Part shown: piece after piece, positions 6,800 through 9,432 of the stretch
Layout: every line of letters starts with the position of its first letter
Numbering within the stretch: position 1 is the stretch's first letter
DNA from: Desulfobacterales bacterium
Lineage (GTDB): Bacteria; Desulfobacterota; Desulfobacteria; Desulfobacterales; RPRI01
Reading direction: 5' to 3'
Assembly: GCA_020052975.1 (NCBI GenBank)
Contig: JAGVOC010000239.1
Location: 1 to 9,432 of the forward strand
DNA length: 9,432 bases
The notes under the pieces: generated by a model
Database searches by the model: none
Told to the model about the DNA's origin: nothing
The model's input: only the letters and a program-made list of their open reading frames with translations
Translations under genes and position numbers: made by a program

Positions 6800-6925
6800 G
6801 ACGGCTTCGTAAAAAGTCATTCTGCTGTGTTGCGCTTCATCTTTCGTTATTGCAGCGTACGAATTAGTACGCTTCATTCCTCAAGATTCGTGCGCCTTGC
6901 ATAATGAGCTTTTTACTTTGCCGTC
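6800..6925. repeat. 126-bp palindromic repeat element
   Basis: The left end GACGGCTTCGTAAAAAGTC (6800-6818) and the right end GAGCTTTTTACTTTGCCGTC (6906-6925) are imperfect inverted repeats. GCGTAC (6855-6860) and GTACGC (6867-6872) form a perfect dyad at the exact centre. Partial complementarity between the two halves makes the whole unit able to fold back on itself. A second right-end-like sequence, GACTTTTTAC (6934-6943), matches the left arm over 10 bp just outside. I recall near-identical repeats in intergenic regions of deltaproteobacteria and Nitrospirota, but cannot confirm copies. It has no coding capacity and separates the iron-sulfur gene from the next gene. Confidence 0.75.
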
Positions 6926-6974
6926 TGAATTCGGACTTTTTACAGGAGCATCGAATATTATCGGGAATAAACAA

Positions 6975-7463
6975 ATGTTCAGGCCGAAAAGAAAAGAAAG
7001 ACTCTCCGAATTTTCAGGCGATAAAAACTATCCTGCCGTTTTGCTGCTTACCGCCTTTTTTATCTGCGGGCTTCTGATTTCATATAAATACTGCATCACC
7101 GGTATCGCCTTATATTTTGGTCTATGGATCCTCTCATATTTCACCATATATGCAGGCACCTGCCGGTACTGCATATACTACGGGAAAAAATGCCCGGTTC
7201 CACTTGAGGGAAGCTGTGCGCATCGGTTTTTTGACAAAAAAGAAACAGGATTCGGGAATTCTCAGTTCTTTTGGGCCGCTGTGGCTTACGTGTTGCGGGT
7301 TCTGCTGCCTGTTGTTATAATATTCCGTGAAACCCTTTATATATATGGCGTTATCTATGCCATTCTGTTTATTACCTTCTGGATTGTTCATATTTTATTT
7401 ACCGGCTGCCCGAACTGTATTAATGACAAGTGCCCATTGAACCCGGATTATTCGGATAACTGA
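6975..7463 (+). CDS. Small cysteine-rich integral membrane protein
   Basis: A 162-aa protein of unrecognised family. It has about four membrane helices (roughly 20-37, 41-61, 98-118 and 121-143). Between helices two and three is C63-x2-C66-x6-C73-x7-C81, and after helix four is CPNCINDKCP (C145, C148, C153). The two clusters would face the same side of the membrane and could bind iron-sulfur, zinc or another metal. I chose the ATG at 6975. A TTG at 6897 would extend the frame but lies inside the palindromic repeat and is not credible. The nearest good ribosome-binding site, AGGAG (6944-6948), is too far from this ATG, and only weak CGGGA (6962-6966) sits at 8 nt, so the start is uncertain. 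Co-direction with the iron-sulfur gene suggests a related redox role, which is inference. Confidence 0.7.
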   Translation: MFRPKRKERLSEFSGDKNYPAVLLLTAFFICGLLISYKYCITGIALYFGLWILSYFTIYAGTCRYCIYYGKKCPVPLEGSCAHRFFDKKETGFGNSQFFWAAVAYVLRVLLPVVIIFRETLYIYGVIYAILFITFWIVHILFTGCPNCINDKCPLNPDYSDN

Positions 7464-7483
7464 ACCGAAACAGCGAGCGCATT

Positions 7484-7532
7484 CCCGCCGAAGGTCCCGC
7501 CAATCAGTATGGCGGGCGGACTTGCCGGCGGG
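7484..7532. repeat. Strong GC-rich nested hairpin
   Basis: Outer arms CCCGCCG (7484-7490) and CGGCGGG (7526-7532) are perfect complements. Inside them CCCGCC (7495-7500, plus the C at 7501) pairs with GGCGGG (7511-7516), and AAGGTCC pairs with GGACTT with a bulge. There is no T-tract, so it is not a typical terminator. It may end or stabilise the upstream mRNA, or be a REP-like repeat. It sits 18 nt before the ribosome-binding site of the acyl-CoA synthetase gene. Confidence 0.65.
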
Positions 7533-7566
7533 GAGCTTCAATATGTGTTTAGGAGGAAAATTGAAT

Positions 7567-9198
7567 ATGTTGCACGAAGGAAAAAGCTACGAGGAGGTCT
7601 GCCGGTCTTTTAAATGGGAGATACCGGCATATTATAATATCGGGGTCGATATCTGCGACAAATGGGCAGGCCAGAGATACAGGCTGGCACTGATATACGA
7701 AGATGAAGCAGGCCGGGTGGAAAAATACACTTTCTGGGAATTAAAACAGCTCTCAAACCGCCTGGCAAACGGGCTGCTCCACGCAGGGATTGAAAAAGGG
7801 GACCGGATAGGCATCCTTTTATCCCAGTCTCCGGAAACGGCTTTAACCCATATTGCCGCATATAAAATTGGCGCCATTGCCGTTCCTCTTTTCACTCTTT
7901 TCGGAGCCGACGCACTGGAGTACCGGCTCTCAAACAGCGAGGCCAGGTGCCTTGTCACGGATGAGGCAAACCTTCCTAAAGTAAGAGAGATTTGGGAAAA
8001 TCTTCCTCTTCTTAAGGTGGTGATAGTTACCGGCGGCAAAGCCCCCGATAAGGCGCTCGGTTTTTGGGACCTGATTGAAAAGGGAAGCTGTGACTTTATA
8101 CCTGCGTCAACAAAGGCGGATGATCCTGCTCTCATTATCTATACATCCGGAACTACCGGTCCTCCCAAGGGTGCGCTGCACGCCCACCGTGTACTTCTCG
8201 GGCATCTTCCGGGAGTTGAGTTTCCCCATAATTTTTTTCCGAAAGAAGACGACCTTTTCTGGACTCCGGCGGACTGGGCCTGGATCGGGGGACTGATCGA
8301 TGTTCTTTTTCCGAGCTGGCACCACGGTATTCCGGTCGTGGCCAGACGGGCAAAAAAATTTGATCCTGAAGAGGCCTTTCACCTTCTTGCAAAACACGGC
8401 ATAAGAAACGCGTTCATGCCTCCGACGGCTTTAAAGATGATGCGCCAGGTTAAGGATCCCCGTCTCCGCCATGATTATTGCATGCGTTCGATCGGAAGCG
8501 GGGGAGAAACTTTAGGAGAAGGACTTCTTGAGTGGGGAAAAAATGTCATGGGGCTTGACATAAACGAGTTCTACGGACAGACGGAAGTCAACCTGGTAGT
8601 CGGCAACTGTGCCGATATAATGGAGGTACGTCCTGGCTCAATGGGAAGAGCGATTCCAGGGCACACGGTCGATGTGGTGGATGAGTCGGGAACGCCGGTT
8701 GCGCCCGGTATCGTGGGTGAGATCGGAATAAAACGTCCTGATCCGGTTATGTTTCTCGGATACTGGAAGAATCCTGAAGCTACTCGGAACAAGTTCGCAG
8801 GAGACTGGTGCCTGACAGGCGACCTTGCAAAAAAAGACGATGACGGATACTTCTGGTTCGTCGGGCGGAAAGATGATCTGATCACAAGTTCGGGATACCG
8901 CATAGGACCTGCCGAAATTGAAGACTGCATTTTAAAGCACCCTGCTGTGACTATGGTTGCTGTTATCGGCAGCCCGGACAAAGTTCGCACCGAGATCGTG
9001 AAGGCCTTTATTGTTTTAAGGCCTGGGGTTAAAGCCGGGTCCGAGCTTAAAGAAGAGATAAAAAACTTTGTAAAGGTGCGCCTTGCGGCTCATGAATATC
9101 CGCGTGAGATTGAATTCGTGGATTCGCTGCCCATGACAGCTACCGGGAAAATTATACGCAGGGAGCTGAAAAAGCTGGAAATCGAGAGAAAGAAGTGA
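7567..9198 (+). CDS. AMP-forming acyl-CoA synthetase (medium-chain/ACSM-like)
   Basis: A 543-aa cytoplasmic enzyme of the ANL superfamily that activates a carboxylic acid with ATP and joins it to CoA. The sequence shows the nucleotide-binding loop TSGTTGPPK (193-201), GSGGETLGEG (310-319), FYGQTEVNLVVGN (335-347), TGDL with the ATP-contacting D419, GRKDDLI with R434 at the domain hinge, and the catalytic lysine K528 in PMTATGKIIRREL. The FYGQTE variant and overall layout resemble medium-chain (ACSM-type) or acetyl-CoA synthetase-like enzymes rather than long-chain FadD. The exact acid cannot be read from sequence. AGGAGGAA (7551-7558) lies 8 nt before the ATG at 7567. An upstream TTG (7522) in frame lies inside the hairpin and was rejected. 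The gene is complete, 103 nt downstream of the membrane protein gene, and possibly in the same operon. Confidence 0.93.
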   Translation: MLHEGKSYEEVCRSFKWEIPAYYNIGVDICDKWAGQRYRLALIYEDEAGRVEKYTFWELKQLSNRLANGLLHAGIEKGDRIGILLSQSPETALTHIAAYKIGAIAVPLFTLFGADALEYRLSNSEARCLVTDEANLPKVREIWENLPLLKVVIVTGGKAPDKALGFWDLIEKGSCDFIPASTKADDPALIIYTSGTTGPPKGALHAHRVLLGHLPGVEFPHNFFPKEDDLFWTPADWAWIGGLIDVLFPSWHHGIPVVARRAKKFDPEEAFHLLAKHGIRNAFMPPTALKMMRQVKDPRLRHDYCMRSIGSGGETLGEGLLEWGKNVMGLDINEFYGQTEVNLVVGNCADIMEVRPGSMGRAIPGHTVDVVDESGTPVAPGIVGEIGIKRPDPVMFLGYWKNPEATRNKFAGDWCLTGDLAKKDDDGYFWFVGRKDDLITSSGYRIGPAEIEDCILKHPAVTMVAVIGSPDKVRTEIVKAFIVLRPGVKAGSELKEEIKNFVKVRLAAHEYPREIEFVDSLPMTATGKIIRRELKKLEIERKK

Positions 9199-9214
9199 AA
9201 GCAGATTATATAAA

Positions 9215-9361
9215 TTGAGACCTTTGAAGAACGCCCAATTTTGGCCAAGTACAAGGAAGGCGATAATTTCAACCGCAGGAATACATTTAAGTATTTCGAG
9301 GATTGAAATTTGACCCTGACAAAGTAATCGGGCAAAAGGGGGTGTTATCCAAAGGTCTCAA
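9215..9361. repeat. 147-bp palindromic repeat element with 12-bp terminal inverted repeats
   Basis: TTGAGACCTTTG (9215-9226) and CAAAGGTCTCAA (9350-9361) are perfect reverse complements. Inner arms AATTTCAA (9265-9272) and TTGAAATT (9303-9310), and AATAC/GTATT (9280-9284, 9291-9295), share the same centre near 9288. Left AACGCCCAATTTTGGCC and right GGGCAAAAGGGGGTGTT are also largely complementary, so nearly the whole unit is one long dyad. It lies between two convergent genes and could form a bidirectional stop structure. It has no coding capacity of its own. I recall similar repeats in anaerobic environmental genomes but cannot verify this. Confidence 0.75.
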
Positions 9362-9432
9362 ACTCGTCCCTCATGACTCTTTTTAGCGTCTTTCCTGCCG
9401 TGCTGCGCGGAAAGTCGTCCATAAAAACCACC
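9345..9432 (-). CDS. C-terminal end of a second AMP-forming ligase (partial)
   Basis: Only the last 28 codons are present; the gene enters from the right edge and ends at TAA (9347-9345). The visible FPRSTAGKTLKRVMRDEF matches the terminal motif of acyl-CoA synthetases, with the catalytic lysine in STAGK. The form differs from that of the neighbouring synthetase, closer to FadD- or MenE/benzoate-type ligases, so it is not a duplicate. It is convergent with the 7567-9198 gene. The final codons (FETFG and the stop) lie in the right arm of the palindromic repeat, so the repeat supplies the C-terminus. The partner domains are outside the window. Confidence 0.78.
   Translation of the reverse strand, partial: VVFMDDFPRSTAGKTLKRVMRDEFETFG

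Noticed and set aside
6897..6974. N-terminal extension of the membrane protein from a TTG at 6897
   Set aside because: The extension is encoded by the palindromic repeat and has no ribosome-binding site.
7522..7566. N-terminal extension of the acyl-CoA synthetase from a TTG at 7522
   Set aside because: The TTG lies inside the GC-rich hairpin, and the ATG at 7567 has an ideal ribosome-binding site.
9090..9335. 81-aa minus-strand ORF across the synthetase end and the repeat
   Set aside because: It is antisense to the synthetase 3' end and to a palindrome and has no family features.

Overview
The window looks like a chromosomal segment of an anaerobic, metabolically versatile Gram-negative bacterium, most likely from Desulfobacterota or Nitrospirota. 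This is inference. The clues are a REC-PAS-HD-GYP signalling protein, a cysteine-loaded 2x[4Fe-4S] protein, AMP-forming acyl-CoA synthetases, an apparent sigma-54 promoter, and long palindromic intergenic repeats of a kind I associate with those groups. No RNA gene, CRISPR array or transposase gene was seen.

Layout. Positions 1-742 are a long AT-rich non-coding stretch with two clean inverted repeats, a sigma-54-like promoter and one possible 33-codon ORF. Positions 743-2509 hold a two-gene operon for a stator-like ion channel, with a MotB/OmpA-type protein first and a MotA-type protein second, the reverse of the usual order. A candidate terminator and non-coding sequence follow. A Yip1-family membrane protein lies on the minus strand (2895-3461), divergent from the next block.

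Positions 3755-6794 hold a tightly spaced pair: a cyclic-di-GMP phosphodiesterase of the response-regulator type (REC, three PAS, HD-GYP) and a cysteine-rich iron-sulfur protein. A 126-bp palindromic repeat separates this pair from a small cysteine-rich membrane protein. A strong hairpin then precedes an acyl-CoA synthetase (7567-9198). A second long palindromic element (9215-9361) lies between that gene and the 3' end of a convergent second AMP-forming ligase, whose last codons are part of the repeat.

How the parts may fit. The two motor-type proteins should form one inner-membrane, peptidoglycan-anchored ion channel. The HD-GYP protein would lower c-di-GMP in response to phosphorylation and PAS signals. 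The iron-sulfur protein, the cysteine-rich membrane protein and the acyl-CoA synthetase are co-directional and could serve electron transfer and acid activation. The two intervening repeats mean co-transcription is not assured. The least described items are the iron-sulfur protein's N-terminal cysteine domain, the membrane protein, the reversed stator pair with its long N-terminal extension, and the two fold-back repeats.
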